From: Triplophysa rosa
Lineage: Eukaryota > Chordata > Actinopteri > Cypriniformes > Nemacheilidae
Direction: 5' to 3'
DNA: 64,000 nt
Assembly (NCBI RefSeq): GCF_024868665.1
Contig: NC_079914.1
Location: 1,953,604 to 2,017,603 of the forward strand
A model generated the notes under the pieces. It was not told the origin of the DNA, made no database searches, and was given only the letters and a program-made list of their open reading frames with translations. The translations under genes and the position numbers were made by a program. Below are positions 11,253-21,583 of the stretch, piece after piece (position 1 is the stretch's first letter; the number at the start of each line of letters is the position of its first letter).

Positions 11253-11400
11253 CCGAGATGTCCTCCGGGTTTTACAGCCCGTACTTCATAGTGCCCAAAA
11301 AAGGTGGGGGGCTGCACCCCATTCTGGATCTGCGCCTCCTGAACAAGTATCTACACAAGCTGCCGTTCAGGATGCTGACGCAGACTGAAGGGGAACATCT
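11063..11400 (+). pseudogene. DIRS reverse transcriptase, N-terminal fragment
   Basis: The frame carries LLAKGAIEPV, the family motif GFYSPYFIVPKKGGGLHPIL and LRLLNKYLHKLPFRMLTQ, which form the start of the DIRS RT domain. Directly after MLTQ the sequence jumps into the ICR, so the palm with the catalytic aspartates is missing. The open frame continues to 11536 only by reading into the ICR and inverted repeat. Confidence 0.8.
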
Positions 11401-11450
11401 CGGTTATGACTGTAACCTCCATTCCCTGATGGAGGGAACGAGACGTTGTG
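11383..11450. repeat. DIRS internal complementary region
   Basis: ACTGAAGGGGAAC is the inverse of the left element end, GTTCCCCTTCAGT (about 10175). The following TCTCGGTTATGACTGTAACC, and the sequence through GAGGGAACGAGACGTTGTGT, is the inverse of the right end (about 11680-11735). The ICR thus contains a head-to-tail junction of both ends, as needed for the circular DIRS intermediate. Confidence 0.8.
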
Positions 11451-11827
11451 TCTTCATGCCACAATGCTTCGCCGACCCGCTGCAGCAACCGGGGAGATAC
11501 CTCTCAGGTTCCTCAGCCCAAAGGGTGAATGAATGACCGCCGCCATCTTCCTTTTATACCTGTATGCACGGGGCGGGGACTGGCGTCCGTGTGCCATTCG
11601 CCAAGCCCATTGGCATTTTAAAATTCCTGTCGGAGATGATAGGTTCTCAAGATCAAACCCCAGTCTGTCTCTCAACACAACGTCTCGTTCCCTCCATCAG
11701 GGAACGGAGGTTACAGCCGTAACCGAGACGATTTTGGTGATTGCCATTGTTTCATATTAACACTAAATAAACATATAAAATGAATAAAAATGCTACAGAT
11801 TTAGCATGAATAAGCCATCACTCATTA

Positions 11828-11947
11828 CAGGCAAAGTCTGTTTACGAAAGTCGTGCAACTCGGCAACCATGCAAAAAGCAGAATTAAATAACATGTTTCT
11901 GATCAATAATTAAACACAAACTTTACCATAACTTTTGTTTGCTAAGC
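11828..11947. repeat. Unknown interspersed repeat, copy 1 left part
   Basis: CGAAAGTCGTGCAACTCGGC through TTTGCTAAGC matches the start of a repeat at 33419. The copy is interrupted by the TTAA-flanked element and continues at 13544-13640 (GAGCGTTGCATTCATCCCC). Family not recognised. Confidence 0.6.
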
Positions 11948-12904
11948 TTAAAGCAGCAACGAGCAACTTTTGCTCACTGTTGCCCCACGTGGTCGATAAG
12001 CAGAATTGTCTGTATGCAGTGTTGTAAAAACTGCCGCAAAGAAAGGTGGCAGCTCAATACCTGTGAGTTTGTTTACTAAGCCGATGGACCCAGATTCGTC
12101 GTTCAAACTATGTCCACCGATCAGGTAAAGTAGTCCTTGTTACCATATGTTCTTCGTATATCAGTACACAGATTTATGTATCATAAGTAGTCAACCCTAC
12201 GTGTTCGAAGCAAGGTTACCAACTTATTCTGGTAACTTTGGCCAAAAAAATATGTTATATTATGTTATTCATAAACTGTATATGTAACTGTACTGTTTTT
12301 GAAATCAGCGTTTCATCTTCATTGCATACCACACGGGTGCCAACACTATGGGCTGTACTACAGCACTATACTACAACCTCAAAGTAGACTCGGGGGTAGC
12401 AGCTGATTGTTAGAAGTTAGCACAGAGCGTGCTAGCTACATGGAACATTTGTATTTACCCGAAACACAACGCATGGACTTGAATGTGTTTTGTAACCTAT
12501 AGTACTTTTCTTTTGTTATTATATCGGAAGTCACTAAACACAATCGCGACCAGGCGTTGTGTTTTGTGTAATATATGTAATATGTAATATAGCGCATAGC
12601 ATGTACATATATATAACGACAAAATTAGCCTAATCAATGACTGAACTGTTCAACATTCACGTGGTTTACTGGTGGGCTACTTTTTACCACAACATGTTTA
12701 GTGTGGTTGTTTAGTCTTTATTTACAAGCACTAACGTTACACACATTCATGACGAGACACGACAACATGCTAGCTATCGACACCGACAACCATATATTAT
12801 CTCTCAGCTACCTTACGCTTATAAAGTGCGAACCGTTGTTGTGCCAATGACACAGACTAATAACAAATACGTTCAAAAGTACAGGACAGTAACAAAAAAT
12901 GTAC

Positions 12905-13271
12905 AAATAACACTTACAAATCCAGGAGCCGGTGTCCTGCCAATTTATGCTACCCATAAATTTGTGCGACCCTCGTGTTGAGATTGGGTTGGGGGAGTGG
13001 TTATTTAGGTGTAAGGGTTGGGTTGGGGGAGGGGTTAGTCCTGTTTTGTATAGAGGTAGCAAAATTTGATAGGGATGCATAAATTGGCAGAACACCGGAC
13101 CACTAGGTCTGCATCCGTTTTGCAACCCGTTGCCTCCTGCTGCTCGCGCCACCAAGTGTAAGCCCGTCCGATATTGATTCGTGACCGGTCTCGTGTCCGA
13201 TCACTCTCTCGCTTTTTTTTCTTTGCTTCCGCCGACAAAACCCTCTTTGGTTTTTTGGCTGGCTCTGCCAT
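12905..13271 (-). pseudogene. Transposon-encoded basic ORF, exon 1 split by a MITE
   Basis: From 13271 the frame reads a Lys/Arg-rich N-terminus (MAEPAKKPKRVLSAEAKKKK), then INIGRAYTWWREQQEATG and KTDADLVV. The INIG-x3-WRE-x3-GxKTDAD pattern recurs in ORFs of fish DNA transposons, function unclear. At 13098 a 170-bp MITE interrupts it. Beyond the MITE the frame resumes as LLDL and meets a GTAAGT donor near 12910, so this is a first coding exon of a spliced transposon gene. The remainder of the protein was not found. Confidence 0.5.
12929..13098. mobile_element. 170-bp MITE
   Basis: The terminal inverted repeats CCGGTGTCCTGCCAATTTATGC and the inverse of CCGGTGTTCTGCCAATTTATGC enclose a G-rich centre (GGGTTGGGGGAGGGGTTAG). 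It interrupts the ORF on the minus strand. No target duplication was obvious, so the superfamily is open. Confidence 0.7.
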
Positions 13272-13640
13272 GGTGATGTTTTGGTTCGTTTCGTCTTACT
13301 GTTAGCTCTGCTGTGTGCTAACTTCTCCCAGGCTACAAGTAAAACGTGACGTATGCCGTAAAGCAGGGGATAGGCGGGGCTTGTACCGGCCTGAACACCA
13401 AAGTTACAAGTGCAATTTAAGCCGATAGGAGGCTGCTTAGGTAGCAACGGCAGTAAAATTCATCCAGTTAAAAGTTGACCTACCACTAAAATAATTTTAG
13501 AGATATTATTTTAAGGTCAAAAAGTTGCTCGTTGTCGCTTTAAACTGCACTAAAATCTCCTATTTCGAGTGGCCATATTGAGCGTTGCATTCATCCCCAT
13601 TCATTGTAATCCCAGTGATGCATTTTATTAATATCTATTA

Positions 13641-14086
13641 CACAATGAAACTAATTTTTTTAAAAGTTGTTTTGCTTTCATTTTTACTGTTTCTTTATTA
13701 AGTTTAACTTGCTGAATACGAATATCACATACAATTTTTTTACCACCGACGGTTCTCACAAAAACAGAAAAATATTTCCACACATTAATACATTATGGAA
13801 TTATTACTCATAAGCAGAATTTACAAGGTAGTGGCATAACACTCAGCTCAAAAAAACAGTTTAACATAACAGTTACTAAAAATGAGTCGTCCAAAACTTC
13901 AGAAGTGTACATTTGATCTTTTATGACTAATACTGTCCTCACAAACCAAGTTCCAGACGTAGTCACCCATCATTGCTTCATCCCACCTTCCCTGTGCTAA
14001 AGAAATTTCTATAATTTTCTGACAGTGATAATTGGAAAATAATTGTTTTAATATGTAAAAATGTGTACAGTTTTGGTTTATTAAAC
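13641..14086. other. Intronic AT-rich stretch
   Basis: No open frame with recognisable protein and no paired repeat termini seen. Confidence 0.5.
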
Positions 14087-14091
14087 TAGTC

Positions 14092-14423
14092 TGTAGCAAA
14101 GCTCAATAAAACGGAAGGAAGGAGGCGGGAACCGGCATCATTCAAACAATAAACTTTTAATCGTGAAAGTAAATAAACAATAATAAAACAGGCCGGCAGC
14201 CCCTCGCAGCCGACTGCCGGCCAAACAAACACAAACAAACTCCACTTAACTTCCGGGCCCGGGTCCTCTCTCTCGATGGTCCGGTCGCTCGTCCTCTTAT
14301 GCTCCCGAGCTCCCCCGTGAGGCATGCGGGGACCGGTGGTCGCACAGCTGACACTCGTTGCCACTTACGCCGCTGGCCCCGCCTTACCCGCCCCACGGCT
14401 CTCGCCCCGCCTTCCTCGCTACA
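14092..14423 (-). mobile_element. Solo LTR, 332 bp, TSD TAGTC
   Basis: Starts TGTAGC and ends GCTACA, with the 5-bp duplication TAGTC at 14087-14091 and 14424-14428. The TG...CA termini plus the 5-bp duplication identify a solo LTR left by recombination between two LTRs. Orientation is tentative, by analogy with the other LTRs here, which have the TTTTAAT-rich block on this side when inverted. Internal region absent. Confidence 0.8.
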
Positions 14424-15007
14424 TAGTCATTAAACAGTTCTTGGACCCCATTGACTACCATAGTAGTAAAAATCACAATTTGCTGTTCTACATTCTTCAA
14501 AATATCGTCTTTTGTGTTCAACAGAACAAAAAAAAAGTAATTTTTTTTATTTATGTTTGAGCACACAAGGCAAAACTTTTGTGTAAAACCTTTTGTTTTT
14601 GTTTAAAAAAGTCAAAATCTGAGGTAAAAATTCACCAAATCTAACAAGACGTTTATTTGACAAGCTTGCTTTACAATAGTTCTGTTATACAATTTAAATC
14701 AGAGCATTGCAGTGATCTCTTACATGCAATAACGTCTTGGTTACGGATGTAACCTCGGTTCCCTGATGGAGGGAACGAGACGTTGTGTCGAGCCGACAGA
14801 TGGGGTTCGCTCTTGAGAACCTATCAACTTATGACTAGTTTAGAAAAGGCCAATGAAATTGGCGAATGAAATTTGCGTGCCGGACTCCGCCCCCGGATAT
14901 CCGGGTATAAAAGGAAGACGGCGTGCTGCATTCATTTACCCTTTGGTCTGAGGAGCCTGAGCATCCCTCGACCGCTGCGGCGGGCTGCCAGCGTTGTGGC
15001 AAGAAGG

Positions 15008-15105
15008 ACACAACGTCTCGTTCCCTCCATCAGGGAACTGAGGTTACATCCGTAACCAAGACGTTCCCTTTCTGTCGGTCTCTCGACGTTGTGTCGAGCT
15101 GACAG
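15008..15105. repeat. DIRS internal complementary region
   Basis: 15010-15062 (CACAACGTCTCGTTCCCTCC ... CCAAGAC) is the inverse of the left end 14734-14786. 15063-15100 (GTTCCCTTTCTGTCGGTCTC ...) is the inverse of the right end 19608-19645. The two halves meet at GTT (15063-15065), which both termini share as AAC. This is the circle-junction layout described for DIRS1. Confidence 0.9.
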
Positions 15106-15370
15106 ATGGGGTTCCTATGGAAAACGCCATAGCGCTGTGCCGATGCTGACTGGCCTGGGCGAGTCAGACATGAGCGCTAGCGCGAAATTGTAACCGTCCA
15201 GTGGAGAGGTAGGGGGTCCCAGAGCTTTTGAAGAAAAGGTGGGAAGCCACTGCCACCGGCCGTCACGAGCGGAGGCCTTGATTCTCTAACAGCGAGAAGC
15301 CACCCGGCACCGTAAGGGCCACTGGGTTAGCATTATTACCCCCTGGCCCTAGCCGCTGATCCCCCTAGAG

Positions 15371-16464
15371 CAGGAGTCTTCAACTAAAATTGCTTGAGGT
15401 CCAGTAAACAAACCCTCATTACCAGCCGAGGTCCGGACAATTAAATACCTAAAAACATGAATTGATGGTTTTTGGCAGACCAAAGAAATAAACATGTCTT
15501 TTCATATCTATACGACGGCACAACAATATAATGAAGGAAAATGTGCAAAATGCCGTAATCTCTAAACCTGCACTGAACATACATTCATTTCAACATTAAC
15601 AACTTTAAAAGAAAACTAAAGTGTTGTTTTCTGCTGAACTGAGATTAACAAATAGCAGCATCAAGTTGTGACTGATCATCCTCTGATAACATTTCAGCTC
15701 TTCTTGTGGCTGGTGCAGCTGAAAAAGGGGGTTTGTTTAATATTTTCTTTTAGTTCATGTCTTTATTTTCCTTCTAAAAGTGTTTCATACGCCTCCATGC
15801 ACTTTTTTACTATTTTCCCATCAGTAAAGGGCTTTTTATGTTTTCCTAAGATCCACCTGTTTTCTTAGTGAACATTCATATGCTGGTTGTTGGGCGGTAA
15901 GTGAGTGAGGGAGGACCCGTGTAGATCGCTCCTACTGGGCTTTGAGCTAATATATTTTCTGTGTCCTTACCTCTGACTGCTGCGGGCAAGTTTCTTCAAA
16001 GTGTCTACGTATAGTTTCATAATACCGTTTAAGGTTTCCACTTTTGATAACCGCAACAGACTCCGAACAAATGAGACAAACCGGTCTCGTGCATGTCGAT
16101 GCAGGAAGAATAAATTAATCTCGGAAAACAGTTTTCAGCGTCAACTTTTCTAACTTTTGAAAAGGACATTGTTTTTCAGTCACTGACAGTTACATCTGTC
16201 TGCACGCTGTGCAGCGAGTCTGTCGCGGCTCTCTTCACTTGTCGACGTCTGAACGTAGCAACAGTGCGCATATGTTAACTGTCCGTGGCGCCGTAGGACC
16301 CAAACTGCTATTGAGCGGACCTTGATGTGCCTGGAATAAATTTGATTGCATTAGAAAATAATGTTAGGCATTCATTTATTTATTATGTCAAAAGGCTTAG
16401 AGGTCCGGACGGATGCATCTCGTGGTCCGCATTCGGACCGGAGTCCGCTAGTTGGTGACCCCTG
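15371..16464 (-). mobile_element. hAT element nested in the DIRS (8-bp TSD)
   Basis: Left terminus CAGGAGTCTTCAACT; right terminus the inverse of CAGGGGTCACCAACT (12 of 15). An exact 8-bp duplication, CCCTAGAG, lies at 15363-15370 and 16465-16472. On the minus strand (about 16100-15960) a frame reads VCLICSESVAVIKSGNLKRY, then YETIRRHFEETCP, a BED-type zinc finger found at the N-terminus of Charlie-like hAT transposases. The catalytic domain is missing, so this is a deletion derivative. It interrupts the end of the DIRS recombinase and is younger than the DIRS. Confidence 0.9.
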
Positions 16465-16472
16465 CCCTAGAG

Positions 16473-17300
16473 GAAGGGGGAAGGGCTTTCGCAGGCGTAC
16501 GCCGTACCGGCTTCCGGTCCTACACGTTGCCCTGCAGGACGCGGGCTGACACCGGTTCCACGCGTAGGTATTAGAACCTCGCGAAGGTGTTGGGCGTAGC
16601 TCAACCCGCAGCTCTGCAGATGTCTGCCAGAGAGGCGCCCTGAGCCAGTGCCCATGAGGAGTGTGCCTCACTCCTAACGGGCATGGGCGATCTTGAGTTC
16701 GGTATGCCGTAGCGACGGCATCCACGATCCAGTGCGCCGGCCTCTGTTTGGAGACAGCCCTCCCCTTCTGCTGACCTCCAAAACAGAAAAAGAGCTGCTC
16801 AGAGTATCTGAAGCTCTGCGTGCGGTCCAAGTAGAGGCGCAGTGCGCGTACTGGACACAACACGGAAGGGTTGGGTCTTCCTCCCCGGAGGGGAGCACCT
16901 GCAGGTTCACCACCTTGTCTCTAGGGGGAGTGGTGGGAACTTTGGGCACATAGCCGGTCCGGGGTCTCAGGATAACGTGAGAATCACCGGGCCCGAGTTC
17001 TAGGCGATCTGTGGACACAGAGTGTGCTTGTAGGTCCCCTACCCTCTTGGAGGTGAGCGCCATCAGGAGAGCCGTTTTTATCGTGAGGTGAGAAAGAGCG
17101 GCAGCTCCGAGGGGCTCGAAGGGGGGGGCCTCTTGAGGCCCGCCACCTAGGTCACACGAGGGTATGGAGTCCAGAAATGGAGGTTCGAAGGGTCTGCCTG
17201 GGATGCCGTAATGTGCCCCTTCCCCTGGGAAAGCAGGTCCTTTGCCAGGGGGAGCGGCCAGGGCGAAGTTGTTGTCAAGAGCCTTAGCTCCGAGAACCAA
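16473..17300 (-). pseudogene. DIRS tyrosine recombinase, broken
   Basis: Integrase-like recombinase that would insert the circular DIRS DNA. The N-terminal part of the catalytic domain contains LLMALTSKRVGDLQAHSV, with the conserved first Arg, then LGPGDSHVILRPRTGYVPKV. After a frame change near 16860 come CPVRALRLYLDRTQSFR, FFCFGGQQKGRAVSKQR and PAHWIVDAV. A later frame change degrades the H-x-x-R box (expected HSTRS-like; here PHGHWLRAP in the shifted frame). The Tyr region lies close to the hAT insertion and is disrupted. Confidence 0.8.
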
Positions 17301-17639
17301 GTCCGGTTAGGCCAATAGGGCGTAACTAGTACCACTTGATGCTCCTCTTCCCTGGCCTTGCTCAAGACCTGTGCAATGAGGCTCACTGGGGGGAAGGCGT
17401 ACTTCCGCTTACCCTGCGGCCAGCTGTGCACTAGGGTATCTGTGCCGAGGGGTCCCTCGGTCAGGGAGTACCAAAGCGGAAATGGGAGGAGTCCAGGGAG
17501 GCAACAGGTCCACCTGCGCCTAGCCGAATTGCTTCCATATGAGCTGGACTGCGTGGGGATGGAGGCGCCGACTGAAAAGAGAGTGCGTCGGTTGTCCTGA
17601 TTCAGGTCGCCTGGGATGTGTGTGGTTCGCAGGGAGCTG

Positions 17640-17896
17640 ATCACCTGCTGACTCCACAGGAGGAGGCGTCGGGCGAGTCGTGTTAGCTGCCATGAGCCAA
17701 TGCCACCCTGACGATTAATAACCCCACGGCAGCTGTGCTGTCCTGACCGGACCAGCACGTGCTTGCCCTGCACGAGAGGTTGCCACCTCTTCAGTGCAAG
17801 TAGCACAGCCAACAACTCTGGGCAGTTGATATGCCAACGCAGGCAGGGGCCCGTCCATCGCCCGACACTGCGTGCCCTTTGCACACGACACCCCAA
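17640..17896 (-). pseudogene. DIRS RNase H domain, degraded
   Basis: The frame reads HINCPELLAVLLALKRWQPL, GKHVLVRSGQHSCRGVINRQ, then ARRLLLWSQQVISSLRTTHI, the order seen in DIRS RNase H (the ELLAV Glu and an Asp normally present at VRSD, here changed to G). The catalytic Asp substitution and following frame breaks indicate loss of function. Confidence 0.65.
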
Positions 17897-17944
17897 CCCT
17901 GCAGGGAGGCATCCGTCGTCACCACAACGTGCCTTGCCCCTGCC

Positions 17945-18724
17945 CTAGGGGGACCTTGTCCGCAAGAAGGTCATTGAAGACCAGGGGGTCAGGGTGCGTC
18001 CGCAGAAAGGCGTGATGACCATACGCCTGCTGCCGGTGTGCCACGCTCTCCAGGGAACCCATCTCTGTAGCCAGTGTTGGAGCGGTCGCATGTAAATCGA
18101 CCCGAGGGGGACCACCCCCACCGAGGATGCCATGTGCCCAGGAGCCTTTGAAAGTTTCAGGGGGACCGCTGACTGCCTGAAGTGTTTCAGGCTGTTCAAC
18201 ACTGACTGAACGTGCTCTGAGTAAGTCACGCTGTCATGGAGACAGAGTCGAGTTACATACCGAGAAAGAGGATGCTCTGCACAAGGGAGAGCTTGCTCTT
18301 TTCTCGGTTGACCTGTGGTCCCAACCGATCTAGGTGCCGGAGCACTAGGTCCCTGTGTGTACACAACAGATCTCACGAGTGTGCCCAGATGAGCCAGTCG
18401 TCGAGATAGATAGTACCCGCACTCCTCTCTCCCCGATCTTCGTGAAGACTCGTGGGGAAAGGGACAGACCGAAAGGGAAGACTCTGTACTGATACGCCCG
18501 CCCGAAAGCAAGACATGAAAGTAAGCGTCCTCCAGGTCGATTGCCATGAACCAATCTTGACATCTGGTAGATGCCAGGATGCGCTTCTGCGTGAGCATCC
18601 TGAACGGCAGCTTGAGTAGGTGCCTGTTCAGGGTACGCAGATCTAGCAACCCCCTTTTTTGGGGACGATGAAGTACGGGCTGCAGAACCCGTTGAACATC
18701 TCGGCCAGATGGAGCCGCGCTCAA
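17945..18724 (-). pseudogene. DIRS reverse transcriptase, frameshifted
   Basis: The palm begins LLDLRTLNRHLLKLPFRMLT, then QDWFMAIDLEDAYFHVLL with the first catalytic Asp. A frameshift follows, with the expected continuation (GRAYQYRVFPFGLSLSPRVF) in another minus frame at about 18490-18430. After that the frame carries LCLHDSVTYSEHVQSVLNSL and LKLSKAPGHM, the connection region. The YxDD-like box is replaced by LDDWLI-type sequence expected near 18395 and is damaged. Not functional. Confidence 0.8.
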
Positions 18725-18729
18725 GCCTG

Positions 18730-19440
18730 AGGCACCATGTATCCAGCCGCGAGCGCCGGGAGAGGCAGTGCAGGCACTGCAACCCTACGCTCACGGCGGC
18801 CCGGGAAAGCATGGCTGACATTCCGACGTCCACTTCTTCCTGGGCTCGACCCCCCGAGGGAGGGAACTCTGAGGAATCGCCGGAGTCGGATGGCAGTACG
18901 TCACCCCCCGATGCTGCAAAGGACATCTCATCATTATCACGCACCGTTTCCGAATACGTGGTTGAGGAACAAGATGGTGGGACCATCTCCTGCGGAACGG
19001 TCAGACGAGCGAGACGAGGTGCGAACAGTCCGTGAGCCAGTGGCTGGCGGATTAACGCTCACAGTGATCCTCATATCACCCTCGCTGCTTGCCGTAGCGG
19101 ATGGCAGGGCCGTAGTCCTGCCGTCACGGAACGGGGAGACGAGTCCCGTGGGAACACAGCCAACCGCCCGCAGTGCGGGCAGGACGTATCCACAACGTCT
19201 GCCCCAGCGTACATGAAGCAGACATTGTGTCCGTCCCCCTCGTCGATGAGTGTGTTGCACCCATGAGAACAGCGGGACGTGCCACGCTGGAGAAATTTGC
19301 TCTTTTAGAGAAAAAAACTCGAACTCTTCTGCCACTGCCGAGACGCCCAGGGGAAGTCGGTGCAGGAAGGGACAGTCCGCTGCATCATGTCATAAGATTC
19401 CAGCAGTAATTCGGTGTAGAGATGAAGTCTCTAAGTCGAT
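18730..19440 (-). pseudogene. DIRS gag-like ORF1 remnants
   Basis: Two minus frames carry the remnants. One, ending at 18937, has a Cys-containing block (CGYVLPALRAVGC) near the start, next to the right inverted repeat. The next holds the acidic DNDEMSFAASGGDVLPSDSG segment characteristic of DIRS ORF1. Frame changes make it a pseudogene. Its position between the inverted repeat and RT supports the assignment. Confidence 0.6.
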
Positions 19441-19645
19441 CAGTGTGAAGGCTCCGAAGAACAAAAGGTGAATGAATGCAGCACGCTGTCTCCCTTTTAT
19501 ACCCAGATATCCGTGGGCGGAGTCCGGCATGCAAATTTCATTCACCAGTTTCATTGGCCTTTTCTAAACTAGTCAGAAGTTGATAGGTTCTCAAGAGCGC
19601 ATCTGTCGGCTCGACACAACGTCGAGAGACCGACAGAAAGGGAAC

Positions 19646-20117
19646 TAAATGCATTACGAAATTAATATTTTTGCTTTCCCATTAGTCTATTTGAGATCGC
19701 AGATCTTTCAGGTTGTTGACAGTCCGTTGACCAAAAAAGTTACAGATAGTAGCTTCAAATAATGTATACACCAGACAAGTTTCTACAGAATATCAAAACC
19801 ATGTGTTTCTTTTTATATTTACAGTATTAAATACTGGTGCTCACAAACTCTGTTTGTGGCTTTTTGCAATTCGGTCTAAATTGCATTTATATAATGTTTT
19901 CATCCTTTTTCATAATTTTCATAATTTGTTTTTCCCTGCATTGACTTTTGCACAAGCTCTTTTTTTGTCATTTTTTGTCTACGCAATTGGCAACCCTGTC
20001 CTAGAAAGTGTTGCACGTCCCTGCGAAAGCGAGCAGCTCTCGCGGCGTATGTACGTTAATGGTGTCAGTCGTGTGCAAGATGCTTGTTTGACATCTGTTC
20101 CCTTTTTCTCCATCCAG
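19646..20117. other. Intron remainder before exon B
   Basis: T-rich non-coding sequence leading to the acceptor TCTCCATCCAG at 20117. Nothing else recognised. Confidence 0.5.
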
Positions 20118-20226
20118 CCACAGATTCAGAATGCTGGCGCTCCTCAGTGGAGTCAGGGCTTGCGGGATCCCCAGAAAGATGCATCTCTCTGCCAGGCCAG
20201 GATGATGCCAATGGCCACTCCTACAG
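20118..20226 (+). CDS. Candidate coding exon B (same gene as exon A)
   Basis: Acceptor CTTTTTCTCCATCCAG with a strong pyrimidine tract; donor CTACAG|GTGGTT. CC completes the codon started in exon A, then TDSECWRSSVESGLAGSPE, RCISLPGQDDANGHSY follows with AG left over, giving phase 1 in and phase 2 out over 109 bp. An in-frame alternative acceptor 6 bp downstream (CACAG) also exists. No domain recognised. It is separated from exon A by a 10.5-kb transposon-filled intron. Confidence 0.5.
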
Positions 20227-20691
20227 GTGGTTTAGCTGTGCATTAGTTTTTGGGTTTCATTTCAGTGTTGCCCATCTTTAGATCTTTCACCACTGTGTCA
20301 CTGTGCTAGCAGAAGTTTTAAGGAACCCAGTGTGACATTCCTTGCTCGCTGTGGCATGGCACATCTGAAATGTAAAGGTTCATCGGATCCGGTGTTATCG
20401 AGGCATACACAGGCTGTAACTTTGCTCTGGAGGGCAGTGAGCTGGAAAGAGACCAAAGGAATTTGGGGGTGGGAGCGAGACATCGAACCTTGAGTCAGCA
20501 TTGCCGCTGACATGAGTTTCAAGCAGCTGCTAAACAAAGGGCTGATTCAGGTCCCTTCCCTCCCAAAATCCCTGTCCAGTCTGATTCCTGGAGCCCTATG
20601 AATGTTATGAACGTTTGAACATGTGTGGACCACATTCTTCTGTATTATACTGCCATCTAATCAAGCAAATATTGACATCTTCATCTGTTAC

Positions 20692-20832
20692 TGTAGATCA
20701 TTTGGTAGAGAATTGCGTTAGCAATTCATGGGTTTGATTCCCAACCAACACACATACTGATAAAATGTGTACATTGAATGTTCTGTAAGTTGCTTTGGAT
20801 AAAAGTGTCTGCCAAATCCATAAATGTAAATG
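20692..20832 (+). mobile_element. tRNA-derived SINE
   Basis: Contains a B-box-like GGTTTGATTCC after an A-box-like TTTGGTAGAG, then the widespread fish SINE/LINE tail block GTAAGTTGCTTTGGATAAAA GTGTCTGCCAAAT. The pol III boxes are diverged. A second copy is at 37.57 kb. Confidence 0.75.
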
Positions 20833-21372
20833 TTCATTGTGTATTATTTCTAAGGGCTAAAATGTGCTCTACCTATATGTGTGAATACAAGCATATACAA
20901 GTGTAGTATGCAATGCGTTCTCCGTGTTTTTCCTGGAATTCGAGCCCATGACGTTTGTCCTGGCAGCGCAAAAACCAACCATTTGAGTAACACGAACATT
21001 TGAATCCTGCAGAGCAAGTCAGACTGCTTTTCTGTTTATAGTTACCAGCCTCGATAATAACGGTAATAAATCTGGTTTAAATGCTACACTGTAAAACGTT
21101 TTGCAGCAGGTTGCCAGTAACTTACTGTAGATTGAATTTACAATTTTGTTTTAAATATAAACTAGTTCTTATATTTTCTTTTATAAAACGAGACAAAATA
21201 TCATAGGTCATTCTTCTTGTTATGTAAATGTGTCATAATTTAAGAAGTTTTAAATATTTTTACTAGAAAACAAGACAATGCTTAGCAATAATGTCATTTT
21301 TTGCAATGTTGCTGTGCTAATGCCAGTAATGAGACCAGTCTCTTCTAGCTCATTGTGAATCTCAAACGTCTA

Positions 21373-21583
21373 AGGCCCGATTTGGAAAGACAAGGCTTAG
21401 CTTAAGCCAGGACTATGCCTTAGTTAAATTAGGATATTTAAATACCTTGGTGTGCATCTTGAAACAAAACAATGGCACCAGTATATTTTAAGACATGTTA
21501 GGGCAAGTTATTTTTAGTTAAGACAGCTCAAAACATTGATTTTAGTTTGGGACTAACCTTAAGCCTTGTCTGTGAAACCAGGC
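21373..21583. mobile_element. MITE with AAGACAAGGCTTA inverted ends
   Basis: The left arm AAAGACAAGGCTTAGCTTAAG and the inverse right arm CACAGACAAGGCTTAAGG form an imperfect terminal palindrome of about 211 bp. A partial second copy (right arm only) is at 30731-30832. Confidence 0.6.

Larger units (their letters stand above)
10173..11735 (+). mobile_element. DIRS-like retrotransposon, internally deleted
   Basis: DIRS elements replicate by reverse transcription and integrate with a tyrosine recombinase. They carry inverted terminal repeats and an internal complementary region (ICR) instead of direct LTRs. Here 10180-10370 is repeated in inverse orientation at about 11470-11670 (shared core ...CCAATGGGCTTGGCGAATGG... 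with the GCATACAGGTATAAAAGGAAG promoter-like block). The ICR at about 11383-11450 is complementary to both outer ends. Between them lie a gag-like ORF and the beginning of RT; the rest of RT, RNase H and recombinase are deleted. The roughly 1.56-kb remnant could be mobilised only in trans. Confidence 0.85.
11948..13543 (-). mobile_element. TTAA-flanked DNA transposon relic
   Basis: The ends are inverted repeats: left TTAAAGCAGCAACGAGCAAC, right the inverse of TTAAAGCGACAACGAGCAAC (18 of 20). TTAA at both termini suggests a Kolobok- or piggyBac-type TTAA target. A basic ORF lies on the minus strand. The related uninterrupted repeat at 33.4 kb has no insertion at this point, supporting the boundaries. 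Superfamily is inference from the 4-bp TTAA only. Confidence 0.65.
14731..19645 (-). mobile_element. DIRS-like retrotransposon, nearly complete, with nested hAT
   Basis: The terminal inverted repeats are 14787-14995 and the inverse of about 19436-19605 (shared CTAGTTTAGAAAAGGCCAAT and GGGTATAAAAGG-type blocks). Inside are, on the minus strand and in DIRS order, a gag-like region, RT, RNase H and tyrosine recombinase, then the ICR next to the left repeat. The trinucleotide AAC is present at both outer edges (14731-14733 and 19643-19645), and its complement GTT is at the ICR junction. Without the 1094-bp hAT and its 8-bp duplication the element is about 3.8 kb, so internal coding parts are shortened; several frameshifts make it inactive. 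Confidence 0.9.

Noticed and set aside
20692..20760. A functional tRNA gene
   Set aside because: Only degraded A and B boxes of a SINE head; no cloverleaf could be paired and the SINE tail follows directly.
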